NCBI GenBank assembly: GCA_024500155.1
Contig: CM044872.1
Coordinates: 55,247,460 to 55,311,459, forward strand
Direction of reading: 5' to 3'
Length of the DNA stretch: 64,000 nucleotides
Source of the DNA: Chenopodium formosanum
Lineage: Eukaryota; Streptophyta; Magnoliopsida; Caryophyllales; Amaranthaceae
Program-made: the position numbers and the translations under genes
Shown here: in pieces, positions 51,701-63,074 of the stretch
Numbering within the stretch: position 1 is the stretch's first letter
Layout: each line of letters starts with the position of its first letter
Notes under the pieces: model-generated
The model's input: the letters and a program-made list of their open reading frames with translations, nothing else
Database searches by the model: none
What the model was told of the DNA's origin: nothing

Positions 51701-54010
51701 TTGCTATGATTTCTGTATGCTGTTTCACTTAGCCATTTTTTAAATAAGCTATTTGCTTTGAGCTTCCAGCCAAAGCCAATTTATTATTGCTAGTGTTAGG
51801 CGCTTTTTTGCATAGGATTATCTGTTAATCTGTGTTTGCAACCTGAATCTTGAAGAGTAAAATGAAAGCATTATTGTACTGTGGTATCCAGGTTATAAAG
51901 TCATTTAGTTACGTGCTCAATTTTTGGGTTGGTTGAAGTACCAATGTAGTTTATGATATTTTGTTTCTCCCCAAAGCTTAAAATTAATGGACTTATCGCA
52001 AATTTCATTGAAGCTTTTTTTTGGAAAGAAACCTAATTGAGCCTCATTTCTTGCTGTTTGTGGATTAACAATAGACTTATCCATGCCCTTCAGATCAAGG
52101 GTAAGGGCTGGGTTATTCTTGAATTATCCATATCAGCTGCAAAATTGAATTTATTGTAATTGACTATGGTCATCCATCTCATAGCATAACATAGCAGATG
52201 CATTGCACTACTATAAAATGTTTTTCCCCAAATCCTTTTTGGACTATCAAACTTCTTGATCGACCTGGTTCAGTCTGCTGGGCCGCTACATGAGATTCAA
52301 ACATTTTTATATATCAGCTCACTCTCCAATGTCCCCAAATTTTTTTGATATGTCAAACTCCTTGATTGATGTGCATCTGTCTTCTAGGCCATATCATATG
52401 AGCACTGACGACCACAATATGCAAGCAGTCATGTGTTCTTAGGAAAGTACAAGCTTATTACTTATGCCCGCCCTAGTGCCCTCTTTCTCTCAGATGTATT
52501 TAGGACTCTCACTTGTGAATTATATATCATATTTTGAATAAAAAGTACTTTGACATGACTTTTTGGCAAAATTGCAGATCCTAGCTTTGGAATTGGCTGC
52601 CTGGGAAAAGTGAATATGGCATATGAGAATGACCGGGACTTGATGATTCGCTTCTATGGATTTGTGGCTAAGTAAGTTTTCTTTTTCTGTAAGTTATTTT
52701 GTTCCCCTTTCTGTTCTTTGCGCAAGCTAAATTATTCTTTTTTTGAAATTATTTGGAGTGAGGATCTAGGGGCTAGGGTCTTATGCTGCAGGATGAAAAG
52801 GGGAAAAACAAAAAAAGCTTGCATATCTGCCTTTTTGTTGTTTCTTTCTCTTAGTGAAGTTTATAACCTGTTATGATTGTAGTAATAGCTATGATAAAAT
52901 AATTTTGTGGCTATAGGCTTGCACATTTGCTTCTTTGCTAACTCATAGGAGTGTAATTGCTCTCCCCCCCCCTCCCCTCTATTTTTTTTTTTTTTCCTTA
53001 TCATTGTTCTCGTTGTGGCTGATGTATGTAACAAAGTCAGGGACATTATACAATTCTCTGCTTAGCAATTTTCTATTCCTCGCCTTGCTGTTTCTTCTAT
53101 GCTAGTGCTCTTCCTACTGACAGTGACAGTATCTATGTACCAAGAATCTGATTTTGGAGATTTGATAAGGTGTAAATTGCAGGGAAGAGATAGCCTGTGA
53201 TGAAGCTGAGCTTGGAACAGATGAATTTGCCAAAAAGATGCGTAACCAGCATGATCTACAAGCACAGGTAGAGTTCACTTAACACTTTTAATGCTGTGAG
53301 GAATTATTGCTGAAAGGTGTCTGGTGAATTTTTCTTACAGCAACTAGAGATGTTAAAGCATATGCGTAAATTTCACACGGACGACCAGTCGGCTATTCTT
53401 GGCAAGGTTTACTTTCTCTTCACCTTGGTTGTATTGAGGCTAATCTGTTTCTGACAATAGCTGCAATCCTCTTTAAAATCATCACAGAACTTTAATTTCT
53501 TCACTGCGAATATGCTTTTCACAAGTTTTATTAAAATATGCATTACTGCTGTTGTAAAAATTTCTTGATCATCTCCCCTTCCAGCTAACACCTACCAAGT
53601 ATAATTCAACTGACCAATGTTTGAAGTAGAGATCTTTATCAGTTCTCTTTCTCAGTGTACTTTAATTAGCTTTTCCTTTTAGAAGGTAAGCTCATAATTA
53701 TAGAACATATAGGCTTGGGCTCTTGGTGTTTCATACTCACTAATGCGAGTTCTGATGATTTTTGATGAGTATATTTTTATCATCTGATATCCTTATCTCC
53801 ACTCATGCTGTGTATGCTAGAGCACCTGCCCCACCCCCCCTCCCCCTTTCATGTCAACCGTTTTCTAAAGTGTTTTACTGTGTAATATGTTTGCAGTTAC
53901 ACGAGCAACAGCAAAATTCAGATTTCGATAACTGGGTATCTGTCATGCCTGTGGAACAAATTCAGGAGGTCGTTAGAAAGAGAAATGTGCCAATAGCAAG
54001 AGCAAACTAA
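48769..54010 (+). CDS. conserved plant protein of unknown function, 179 residues
   Basis: Exons: 48769-48850, 48938-48978, 51408-51465, 52578-52671, 53183-53267, 53341-53406 and 53897-54010; all junctions keep phase. The N-terminal part reads LSRDQLLYLFDRFDYLTSLP and DVKKRIAEAVLDNQEAVAVT, then TAIQEEIFLEMGVDPSFGI. The middle has YENDRDLMIRFYGFVAKEEI, and the C-terminal half is Glu/Gln/Lys-rich and probably helical (QLEMLKHMRKFHTDDQSAIL). There is no signal peptide, membrane segment or catalytic motif that I recognise. I believe similar proteins occur widely in land plants but cannot name a function. It has a very long intron (48979-51407, 2.4 kb). Confidence 0.85.
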
Positions 54011-54377
54011 TGGTTGCTTGAGAATTTACCATATCATCTACTCTTTTTTAGCTGAACTAGGAACTTGCACTTTGTATATTCGTATTAGTAAAAAAAATCT
54101 CTTTAGCTGCAAATGGACTTGATTTCAAAGTGTTAATAAGAGTTTTTTTTTTCCTTACTCCTGTGTCCTGTCATTTATTAGCCAATTTATACTCCAATTC
54201 AATATCTTGCATTACATGGAATCTATTCATTTTGTGATGAGAAAGGACCAATCCAATCTTCAATTAGAGTTTTATTTTTATTTTTTTACAAAAAAGTACA
54301 GTAGTAAATTAAAAAAAATAAAATTTAAAAAAGGAATAACGGAATATATTCTTTGTTATCAGTAAAAGTACAACAAA
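54011..54377. other. spacer before tRNA-Leu
   Basis: 3' UTR of the preceding gene and AT-rich DNA. Nothing else seen. Confidence 0.5.
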
Positions 54378-54417
54378 GTTGAGATGGCCGAGTTGGTCTA
54401 AGGCGCCAGATTAAGGT

Positions 54418-54450
<33 letters not shown>

Positions 54451-54458
54451 TCTCAACA
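54378..54458 (+). tRNA. tRNA-Leu (anticodon AAG)
   Basis: The acceptor stem GTTGAGA pairs with TCTCAAC (54451-54457), followed by discriminator A. The A box is TGGCCGAGTTGGTCTAAGGC. The anticodon stem CCAGA/TCTGG encloses loop TTAAGGT, giving anticodon AAG at 54413-54415. A long variable arm as in class II tRNAs precedes B box GGTTCAAATCC. No intron. A T run after 54463 can stop Pol III. The genomic sequence lacks CCA, as in nuclear tRNA genes. Confidence 0.95.
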
Positions 54459-54766
54459 AATTTCTTTTTTTATTTTTAATATTTGTAAACTTTCTTTATT
54501 CTATTCTTGTCATTTTGTTTACATCTGTTACATACTTGAGAGCGGCTGTTTACATTTTTTGCTTACAAACTACTTAGCTTAGCTTGTACAAATAGAGCTA
54601 ATCACCACACACGAGTTTTTAGTTTATAAAGGCGATTACTCGGGATCTATAACTTAAAGAGGGCCTATAATTGAAGGTGTTACAAAGAATAATCAATTCA
54701 GAAGAGAGAAAAATTTTCCATTGAGTAATGAGTATGCATTAATTGATACATAAAAAAAAAATGTGA

Positions 54767-55921
54767 TCAACAGAAAAATGTATTAGGCGTTAGATTCTGG
54801 TCTTTAGAAGCAGGAGGTATAACAAAATGCCAAAGCCTACCTACAGCCTTTACCAAATACTTTCTACAAAGAAACCTTTGAGCATAAACCCTCTCTACTT
54901 TCCTATTAACATCATGCAATATTACATGGGTTACCCCTGGCCTCGTCCTCATCCTCGCCATCACTGCCGCCGTGTAGATTGCTGCCATCCGCCCCGGCAA
55001 GTCCGGTAGATACCCCTTTGGTCCATCTATCATTATCACATCCCACTCTTTGTCATACACTTCATTTGGTAGATCACTTAGGACTAACCTGATCATGCAT
55101 CCATAATAAAATCCATTAAAACAAACTTTTGATGTTGAGGTGGGTCCATACACTAATAAAAAATTTGAACACTTTTTAATACTCCGTATTAATTAAAGAA
55201 TATAATATTTGTTAAATAAGAGCCACAACTGCGATCAACCAACTCTAAGTTTTACTCTTGATTTGATATACGTTGTAATAGATCGATAATTTAAACCATT
55301 TTCAAATATCAATCAAAATCCATATACATCTATTATGACATTGCATTATTAACATGCATTAATTAATAAAGATTAAGGATTAATAAGATTGACAAACCTG
55401 CATTTGGTGTTACCTTGAAGATGCAACTTAGGGGGCAAACAATTGGGCTCAGCCTTATAATGGGCCAACAAATTCTTAGCATCATAAAGATGGGTCTTAT
55501 AGCCCACTGGATAGACCCTTATATTTGGGGCCTTGGTTAGAACTGTTTTGATCCAAATAGGGTCCTCTTCTAGGAACATGGTGAACCCATTTGGGTTAAA
55601 CGAGGCCCACATTAACGAATCATGACCCAGCCCAAAAACCAAAAAATTACAAGGGTAAAGAGAGAATAACACATCAAAGCTAACCCGGATTTCAGCAGTA
55701 GACTGTTGTGGTATGTCACGGGTAGTAGCGTAATGTAACACGGCATGAAGTTGTATTGGTATAACGTTTCTCTCAACCACCGATGTCGTCCCACAAAACA
55801 ACCCGGCCTTTGTCGTGACCACCTTGAAGTTTACGACTAGAAATGCCACGGCGATCATTACTGCCACCACTAATGGTACCGCTAGCCATGGCCTGTCTAG
55901 TGGTAATCGCCGCGCCTTCAT
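54767..55921 (-). CDS. DUF579 polysaccharide O-methyltransferase (At1g27930/AGM-like)
   Basis: Two exons on the minus strand (55921-55398 and 55088-54767) give 281 residues. An N-terminal membrane anchor at about residues 12-32 (WLAVPLVVAVMIAVAFLVV) marks a type II Golgi protein. The DUF579 core shows NFLVFGLGHDSLMWASFNPN, FLEEDPIWI, NEVYDKEWDVIMIDGPKGY, PGRMAAIYTAAVMAR, VTHVILHDVNRKVE, FLCRKYLVKAVGRLWHFVIP. The family includes glucuronoxylan 4-O-methyltransferases, IRX15, and arabinogalactan methyltransferase AGM1 (At1g27930). The GHDSLMWASFNPNG and RLWHF patterns put this nearest the AGM group, from memory. The S-adenosylmethionine donor and wall-polysaccharide substrate are family inference. 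No damage seen. Confidence 0.88.
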
Positions 55922-56616
55922 TTTTATTTCTAAGATTTTAATTTGTGGGATCTAAGTAGAAGGATAATTAAATAAAATAAATTATTTACAATGAAGATGA
56001 GAAGTTTTATAGTATGAAATGAAAGTGAGGTGAATAATTAGTGATTGTTGTTGTTTGTAATATTTTGGTGTAATTCATTCATGTCTAAGGAGATGTTTTT
56101 TATTGTTAGTTAACGAGATTTACATTTGTCTAGATGTTCGGAGTTGGAAGGTGCTTGGTTAGGTAGCACGTATAATTGTCATGATTAATTAATTGTTTTA
56201 TAATTGTGTAATTTTTGTTTGGATTTAATTTAATTCATGGCTCAAATTTCATGCGCTTTTGTAGCGTATGTAGTATATTACCCAATTACTCATACTCCCT
56301 CCGTCCCCGAATGATTGTCACATTTGGGGAAAAAACACGGGAATTAAGGAAAATTAAAGCAAGTACATGGGAACTAAAACCAAATCATTTGCAAAACAAA
56401 AAGAAGAGAGAGAAGGTAGCTGTCATAAAAAAGGGCGGAAAATCAAGGGGAAACCTTTGAGTTTTTTTGTCTTTATTACACAGCCAATGGAAAAATGTTA
56501 TTGCTACACTAATCCTTGTGCTACAATTTAACCCAATCAAATTAGGAGAACAAATCCTGCCAGCCAATAGAAAAATTGTACATGGATTCATGACTAAGCA
56601 AGTCTTATTCAGTCCA

Positions 56617-56623
56617 TATAAAA
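56617..56623 (+). promoter_or_regulatory. probable TATA box of the transposase gene
   Basis: TATAAAA lies 128 bp before the presumed start codon and about 320 bp inside the left TIR. The placement is right for a promoter inside the element. Confidence 0.4.
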
Positions 56624-56744
56624 ACTAATCCTTCTCAAATTTTCAATTCATTTGAGAGGGAAATACAGAGTACACTTAGCAAAAACATTTTTGAAACAAA
56701 AAAAAAAAATTAAGGCTAAACACATCATTGCCTCCAACTTAAAA

Positions 56745-58481
56745 ATGGCTTCAGACTTCGATTTGAATGATGATATTGATGAAGATACTGCTGCTGCTTA
56801 TGATGTAACCAGTCAAGAAATGTTTGAGTATGATCTCAACTTTGCCTATGAAGATGAGTATGACTCAGAAGGTACCAATATCCCTTCTCATGGTGGAACA
56901 GATGCATCTCAACCAATGGAGATAGAAGGTAGCAACAACAATCAACAACCAATTGGAGATCAACAAGGAACATCAAACAACACCAACAATCAGCAAGCAC
57001 CAATTAACCAACCAAATCCTGAAGTTCATCATCAGCCAACAAGGAGGAGGCTCAGTAGTGGGGCCAAGCTAGATATTTTGATATGGTTGTTGACCAAATC
57101 AACAGATGGGAAGCTTAAACATGGATCCATTCAACAAGCTGCCACTCATTTCAATATTTCCACAAGAACTATACTCAGAATCTGGAAAAAGGGGAAGCAA
57201 CAAAGGGAAGCACAGCAACAATACAATATGTCAACAGGCTACCACAATAGTGGAAGAAAGAGAATATACATTCCAAATGATGCCATCAGAGCAGTTGCAA
57301 TGGGGAATAGGTCATGCCAAAGGGACCTAGCAGCAATGCTTAATGTGGGTAAAAGCACAATCCAAAGATTGATTGAGAGAGGGGAAGTTAGACCTCACAC
57401 AAATGCATTAAAGCCAAAGCTTACACTAGCAAACAGAATTGAAAGGCTCAGATATATTTTGAATAACATTAAAGGTGATTCACCAGGCACAAAAAGAGTT
57501 TACCATGCAATGTACAACACAGTGCACATTGATGAAAAATGGTTTACATTGACCAAAAAAACACATAGGTCATACTTGGCAAAAGGGGAAAGAGGTCCAC
57601 ATAGAGTTATGCAGTCAGCTAAGTTCATACCCAAGTTCATGTTCCAAGGGGCAGTTGCAAAACCTTGGTATAATGCACAAAAGGAAGTCATTTTTGATGG
57701 GAAAATAGGCATTTTTCCTTTTGCAAAACAGGAGCCAGCAGTTAGGTCCTCAAAAAACAGGAAGAAAGGAGATTTGGTAACAAAGGTCATAGACCCAATC
57801 AATAGGGATGTATCAAGATGGATGTTGATTGAAAAGGTCATTCCAGCAATTATGGCAAAATGGCCTCAAACAGGTCAACACAACACCATATACATTCAGC
57901 AAGATAATGCAAAGGCTCATATTACTCATGATGATGCAATTTGGCAACAACATTGTGAACAGCCAGGTTTCAGTTTCATATTAACTCAACAACCACCAAA
58001 CAGTCCAGACATGAATGTACTGGACTTGGGTTTTTTCAAAAGCATTCAATCACTTCAACACAAAAAAATGGCTAAAACACCAGATCAATTGATAAAGGCT
58101 GTGGAGGATGCATTTGCTGAGCTACCTCCTAACAGGCTGTTCAAGGTGTGGGTGACTTTGTGCCACACCATGAACCAGATTATGAAAGGCAAGGGTTCTA
58201 ACAGGTTTGAACCCCCACATGTGAATAAAGAAAAGTTGGAAAGAGAAGGCAGACTACAAGATGACATAGAAGCTCCTATGTGGGCTGTGATTGATGCATG
58301 GGAGAGAGTTTACATGGACAAGCCAGATTCAGATGATGAAGAAGACACTATGGAGCACCACAATGACAACACACAAGCTCATGAAGAACAGAACACACAA
58401 GCCAATGCAAACATAGAGCCTTATAGGCCTGTTATGGCCAATGATCATGAAGCATCTACCTCAAATGTCAATGCAAACTAA
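56745..58481 (+). CDS. mariner-like transposase, DD39D, intact
   Basis: One uninterrupted exon. Start chosen at 56745 (MASDFDLNDD...), giving 578 residues; an in-frame ATG at 56652 would add 31 basic residues. The N-terminal ~100 residues are acidic and Gln/Asn-rich. Two helix-turn-helix units follow: about 103-150 (LSSGAKLDILIWLLTKS, AATHFNISTRTILRIWKKG) and 178-212 (RDLAAMLNVGKSTIQRLIE). The catalytic triad is D263 (HIDEKWF), D387 (IYIQQDNAKAH) and D427 (NSPDMNVLDLGFF). There are 39 residues between the last two, the plant MLE signature. The C terminus is acidic. It cuts and pastes the element at TA sites and could move Stowaway MITEs with related ends. No stop or frameshift. Confidence 0.95.
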   Translation: MASDFDLNDDIDEDTAAAYDVTSQEMFEYDLNFAYEDEYDSEGTNIPSHGGTDASQPMEIEGSNNNQQPIGDQQGTSNNTNNQQAPINQPNPEVHHQPTRRRLSSGAKLDILIWLLTKSTDGKLKHGSIQQAATHFNISTRTILRIWKKGKQQREAQQQYNMSTGYHNSGRKRIYIPNDAIRAVAMGNRSCQRDLAAMLNVGKSTIQRLIERGEVRPHTNALKPKLTLANRIERLRYILNNIKGDSPGTKRVYHAMYNTVHIDEKWFTLTKKTHRSYLAKGERGPHRVMQSAKFIPKFMFQGAVAKPWYNAQKEVIFDGKIGIFPFAKQEPAVRSSKNRKKGDLVTKVIDPINRDVSRWMLIEKVIPAIMAKWPQTGQHNTIYIQQDNAKAHITHDDAIWQQHCEQPGFSFILTQQPPNSPDMNVLDLGFFKSIQSLQHKKMAKTPDQLIKAVEDAFAELPPNRLFKVWVTLCHTMNQIMKGKGSNRFEPPHVNKEKLEREGRLQDDIEAPMWAVIDAWERVYMDKPDSDDEEDTMEHHNDNTQAHEEQNTQANANIEPYRPVMANDHEASTSNVNAN

Positions 58482-59654
58482 TGTAATGGGGCCCTAAGTG
58501 TTTAGAAAAATGACAGTAGGTCATTTAAATTATGTAATCACAACTTTTGTTATGAAATGAAACATGGAATCTTTTGTTGGTAAATTTAGTGCTCTAAAAC
58601 TGTCATTGCACTCTGTTTTAAATTAACTCAGATTATCCCCAAGCATCATTGACAAACCAACCTGAACTTCCATCAACATTCAATAGTCATCAAAAGGAAT
58701 GAATCATTAACAAACTGATTTATTCTCTAAGGACAGCAGAATGCAAAGGGATCAAAGGGTTGGGTATCTCAACAAAAAAGACTCATCATTGTAAATAAAA
58801 ACAAGGTCTCAGGCCATTTAATGCATATCATTGAAGACATATATAGGGGAATACAAGGTATAACCTTGACACATAAGCAAGCTCATCTAACCAAACAAGA
58901 AAATGAAACAAAACATCAAGTTATATGGCAATTCCAAAAAGCCTTTCCACATCAAACTCCCATCATTCATCATTGACCTCATCAAGTCACACAATACCAA
59001 CATAATGTATTTCTGCCAAATGGGATATTTGTAAACTGTTCAAATATCTGAACAGCTACACAATCATCTCATTTGCAGAAGTACACTAAGTCAATTTAGG
59101 GAAGAGGTCTCAGAGCATATCATTTTTATCATTAAAGGCTAAATGAGCAGCCAAAAATAACTGGATATCATGCACATTCCCTGTTGGAAGATGGTACCTT
59201 ATGGTCTACAGGAAATGACCATGATCCCTAATTCCTTCTATAATGCATAAAAGTTTCATCATAGACCACAACATGAAACTGGAACAATCTATACACATAT
59301 TTTATGCAACACCAAAAGGCAACAACAAGGCAACTAATCATCATAATATTATTGTGATATCCAAAAGGCAACAACAAGGAAACTCATCAGCATCATGGAA
59401 TGTAGCAACAACTCATCATCATCATGAAGAATATTAACAAATCATAAACATGGACAATAACCAACAAATCATCATCATCATGAACAATAACCAACAGTTA
59501 ATCATCATAAAAAACAACATAACCAACAATATAAACAGAAATACCAACATAAATAACAACTCATCATCATCACCAACAATAGCAACATAACCAACAGTAC
59601 CAACTTAACCATCATGTTCTAATATGCTCAAAAAATACAAAGGCAATCTGAAAC
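58482..59654. other. non-coding middle of the mariner-like element
   Basis: It lies between the convergent transposase and second gene. From about 59320 to 59600 it is simple-sequence rich, with many ATCATCATC and AACAACCAAC words. No gene seen. Confidence 0.5.
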
Positions 59655-60236
59655 TTAGCTGTGTGATTCATTATCAGAATCCTTTTTAACAGCCAACTTA
59701 GAAGGAGAGCAACCACCATCATCATCATTTGAGTCTGATTGTCTGAGCAATCAGACTCCCAGTTGTCATAAGCTCTAGGCAAACCTTTCTTCCTGGCTTG
59801 TCTTCTGTACCAATTATGAGGCCAGTAGTCAGAGTCTGCAGGTGGCTTGCCTTCAGGGACAATTCCAAACCTCAGTCTCAGAGTTTCATTGCTGTAACTG
59901 TGCTCCCCATCACACCCACTTCCTAACTCACAATCTCTGTCAGTGCATTGGTAGGTCTCAGATGTGTAGTGTGATCTCGAAAGAGCAAATTGCCTAGCAA
60001 ACAGTGAACTAGTTTGTTGTTCCAGAGGAATTCTGCCAGGTGTTTTAGGTGGAGATTTAGATGGTGGTTTGGCTGGAGAGATAGGAGTATTTTTAGGTGG
60101 AGAAAATGACAGGAGTTTTAGATGGAGATTTGGATGGTTTATCAACCTCATCCCTAGAAGCCCTTTGCTTCCTATACATTTCATAGCTGTAGGTGTGATG
60201 GGAGCGTGATTCATCTGAACCAGGGGACTCACTCAT
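59655..60236 (-). pseudogene. second MLE gene (antisense ORF2), unknown protein, two compensating frameshifts
   Basis: On the minus strand an ATG at 60236 opens MSESPGSDESRSHHTYSYEM. It lies 14 bases downstream of a good acceptor (TTTTTCCAG|GG). The product is rich in Ser, Pro and Lys, with KPSKSPSKTP and KPPSKSPPKTP repeats. Then comes a Cys-containing stretch (YQCTDRDCELGSGCDGEHSY), a basic/aromatic block (DSDYWPHNWYRRQARKKGLP) and an acidic tail SDSNDDDGG ending NESHS and stop at 59655. The frame shifts +1 near 60108 and back near 59745, so this copy needs two corrections or was never read this way. The repeated motif crosses the first break, arguing that it was one protein. A donor ATAG|GTTACG near 61051 could supply a leader exon. 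I do not recognise the family. Confidence 0.5.
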
Positions 60237-60249
60237 GGTCACAAGATCC

Positions 60250-61294
60250 CTGGAAAAATTTAAATAAACAGGGGACAGAATATGGATCACTTGTGCTATC
60301 AAAGCAAGATTAAGTAAAAAACAGGACCTACAATAACAAACAACAACCCATAAAGCTACAATCACAAATAATGACTTAACACTGTCAAATGCATTTATCC
60401 TTTATTTCTGTTTCAACCATGAAACATTCAATAGGAGTCATGATTTAACACTGTAAATGCATACACTGATCAACATTATCATATCATGAATGTGAATGAA
60501 TCTAATGAATCCCATGAACATGCCATCACTGTAATCAACAATATACTGACCAATAAACCCTAACATAGCTTGTCATCATCATGAACAATAAACTCTCACT
60601 CAGGTTAATATCCTAGCCTTTAACATATGATAAATTAACAACAAACAAAACCTATAATGAACATTAAACCCTCTATACAATTAACAATCAAACCTTAACC
60701 AAATGAACAGTTAACAATTGATCGAATGAACAGTGAACCCTAACAATTAACAATAGATCGAATAGTGAACCTTAACAATTAACAATAATTTACCAAATAA
60801 ACTGCCAATTTCATAACAATTTAGCAACAACCTAACATAATAAACATGATTTCAAATGGAAAAATAAAGAAACAGGAAAGGTAAGATCAAATTTGAACCA
60901 TATGAAATGAAGAACAAATTCGCAACAGAGATTCGAAGAAAAAATTCGAAACCCACCCAACTCCTATCAACCACGCAATATTCACCCAACAAAAATCAAT
61001 TTATTTTTAAAAAAAAAACGACAATAAATAGCGAAGAACATAAATCGTAACCTATGAGCTGCAAAAAAGGGCGGATTCGCAAAATTACTTGAGGGCTTTG
61101 ATCCGTTTAGCTAAGCAAAGGATCGATCCACACTTTCTACAACAATCACCAACCTCAAAAATGTCAAATTGAAGAGAGAGAAGAGAGAAAATAGGGTTCT
61201 TCAATAGAAGAGTGTAGAAAAAGATCCAGAAATGAAGAGTGAGAAACGAAGAGAGAGAAATAAAGAGAGAGAAAATGTAAGTCAGAGTAGCAAA
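60250..61294 (-). promoter_or_regulatory. putative leader exon and intron of the MLE second gene
   Basis: Going leftward from the right end, the purine-rich stretch (61150-61275) reads CT-rich on the minus strand, like a plant 5' UTR. A donor near 61051 and an acceptor at about 60251 would bound an intron of ~0.8 kb. Splicing is inferred only from sequence. Confidence 0.35.
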
Positions 61295-61500
61295 ATTCAA
61301 TGGAGACCAAAACTTAATTAAGGCACAAGTACAAATGTAATTTTATGGGCAATTTGGGAAGCAAAGATAATAAAGCCAAAAAAAACGAGGGTATATTTGG
61401 TATTCTGATATATTGCTTGGCACATGAAATTGTGAAATGTGACAAACATTTTGGGTCACTAAAAATGGCAAATGTGACAATCATTCGGGGACGGAGGGAG

Positions 61501-61780
61501 TATTTTTTTAGTTCATCCTACAAATTATGAAGACACTTGATGAAATAAATAATACTACTCTTTAATTTACTGATAAGTTGGTGTGCTTAGATGTAATAAT
61601 TTAGGCTCTCTCTTACTTCTGAACTCTCTTTATTGTTAAAAAAAAAAAAACTCTCTTTATTGTATAGCCAGGTTCAGTGATGGTTCACTAGTCTAATAAA
61701 GCCCAAACACTACGTAAAAACCTTTTTTGTGGACATTTGATAGGTATGGGTTAGAAAAGGCTAAAGGGCAGTAAAGAGTA
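61501..61780. other. spacer right of the mariner-like element
   Basis: AT-rich DNA, with a CTCTCTTTATTGT word doubled around an A run at 61625-61665. No gene seen. Confidence 0.45.
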
Positions 61781-61781
61781 A

Positions 61782-61784
61782 AGC

Positions 61785-61816
<32 letters not shown>

Positions 61817-61965
61817 TCCATCTGATTCATCCTTTAGAGCTAATTCGGGATTGGGGATTAGTTCTGAGTGATTAAATTCCAATATCTTTCCAATTATTGT
61901 CGCGGAATCGAACACGCGGTTCTTCATACTACCAAGTGCAGTCCCAATTACTATTGCACTAACAA
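61782..61965 (-). mobile_element. tRNA-derived SINE (minus orientation)
   Basis: On the minus strand it reads from GTTAGTGCAATAGTAATTGG through a B-box-like GTGTTCGATTCCGCG at about 61905-61919. It then has a body ending TGAATCAGATGGAACAC and a poly-A tail (T run 61782-61806). This is the layout of plant tRNA-derived SINEs. The 3' target duplication is not visible; the hAT at 61974 inserted next to its 5' end. Confidence 0.6.
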
Positions 61966-62682
61966 CCAATTGACAGGCCCGTATTTGGACCAGGGCAGCC
62001 GGGGCAACTGCCCAGGGCCCCAAATTCGGAAGCCCAAATTATGTGAAATAAAAAAAAAATTAAAAAAATAAAAAAATAAAAAAAAATTATAAAGAATAAC
62101 AAAAAATTGTGCAGGCATTAATCGGATGTATGGAAATTTTTCCTTCATTCTTGGGAAGTAGAATATTCCAATGTCCAAAACCATAATCAATTACAACTTA
62201 AAATCTTCCACTATATCTCCTCTTTAATTTCCTTCCCAATTTAATCTCCAAATCAATTCCCAAACTAACAATATAATGTCCTTATTTTTCCCTAGTCAGT
62301 AGTCAACTAGTCACCCATAAACTTTTAAATCTTGATTGGAATAAAATTATTCTTCACATTTTGTATTTCTCATCACTTTCCTCTAATTTATGTAATTTGT
62401 CACTTTAAATTCGGATTTATGGTTCATGAATTTTGATTTGATGCTCGAAAATGAGTTATAGACAATCATGAGATTGACAACCATTAATCAATACATTTGG
62501 GTAATTTTTCTGTTTCTTATTTAATTTGTTCCCAATTTTTGTTATTCAATTGGATAGATTTAATTTCCATACTGATTTGTGTGTTAATTTTCATTATTTT
62601 AATTTCAATTTGGGCATTAGTGTTTAAATATATATTATTTTATCCCGTCAAATATATATATATATCAATTATCAATTAATTA

Positions 62683-63074
<392 letters not shown>

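Larger units (their letters stand above)
56293..61502. mobile_element. complete mariner-like element (plant MLE, DD39D)
   Basis: The body is 56295-61500 (5,206 bp), between TA duplications at 56293-56294 and 61501-61502. The terminal inverted repeats match over about 32 bp, starting CTCCCTCCGTCCCCGAATGA and continuing TTGTCACATTTG. A further TTTGTCACATTTC word lies inside the right end, a possible extra transposase site. It carries an intact transposase gene on the plus strand and a second gene on the minus strand that starts near the right end. Matching ends, an intact frame and a clean TA duplication suggest recent insertion. Confidence 0.93.

Noticed and set aside
59320..59600. Regularly spaced ATCATCATC/AACAACC words as a CRISPR-like or satellite array
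   Set aside because: Simple-sequence drift without constant unit length or spacers, in a plant transposon.
59612..60232. Single 206-codon minus-strand frame as the true ORF2
   Set aside because: Its first ~40 codons and its last ~45 look like shadow reading. The repeat motif and the acidic tail favour the other frame at both ends.
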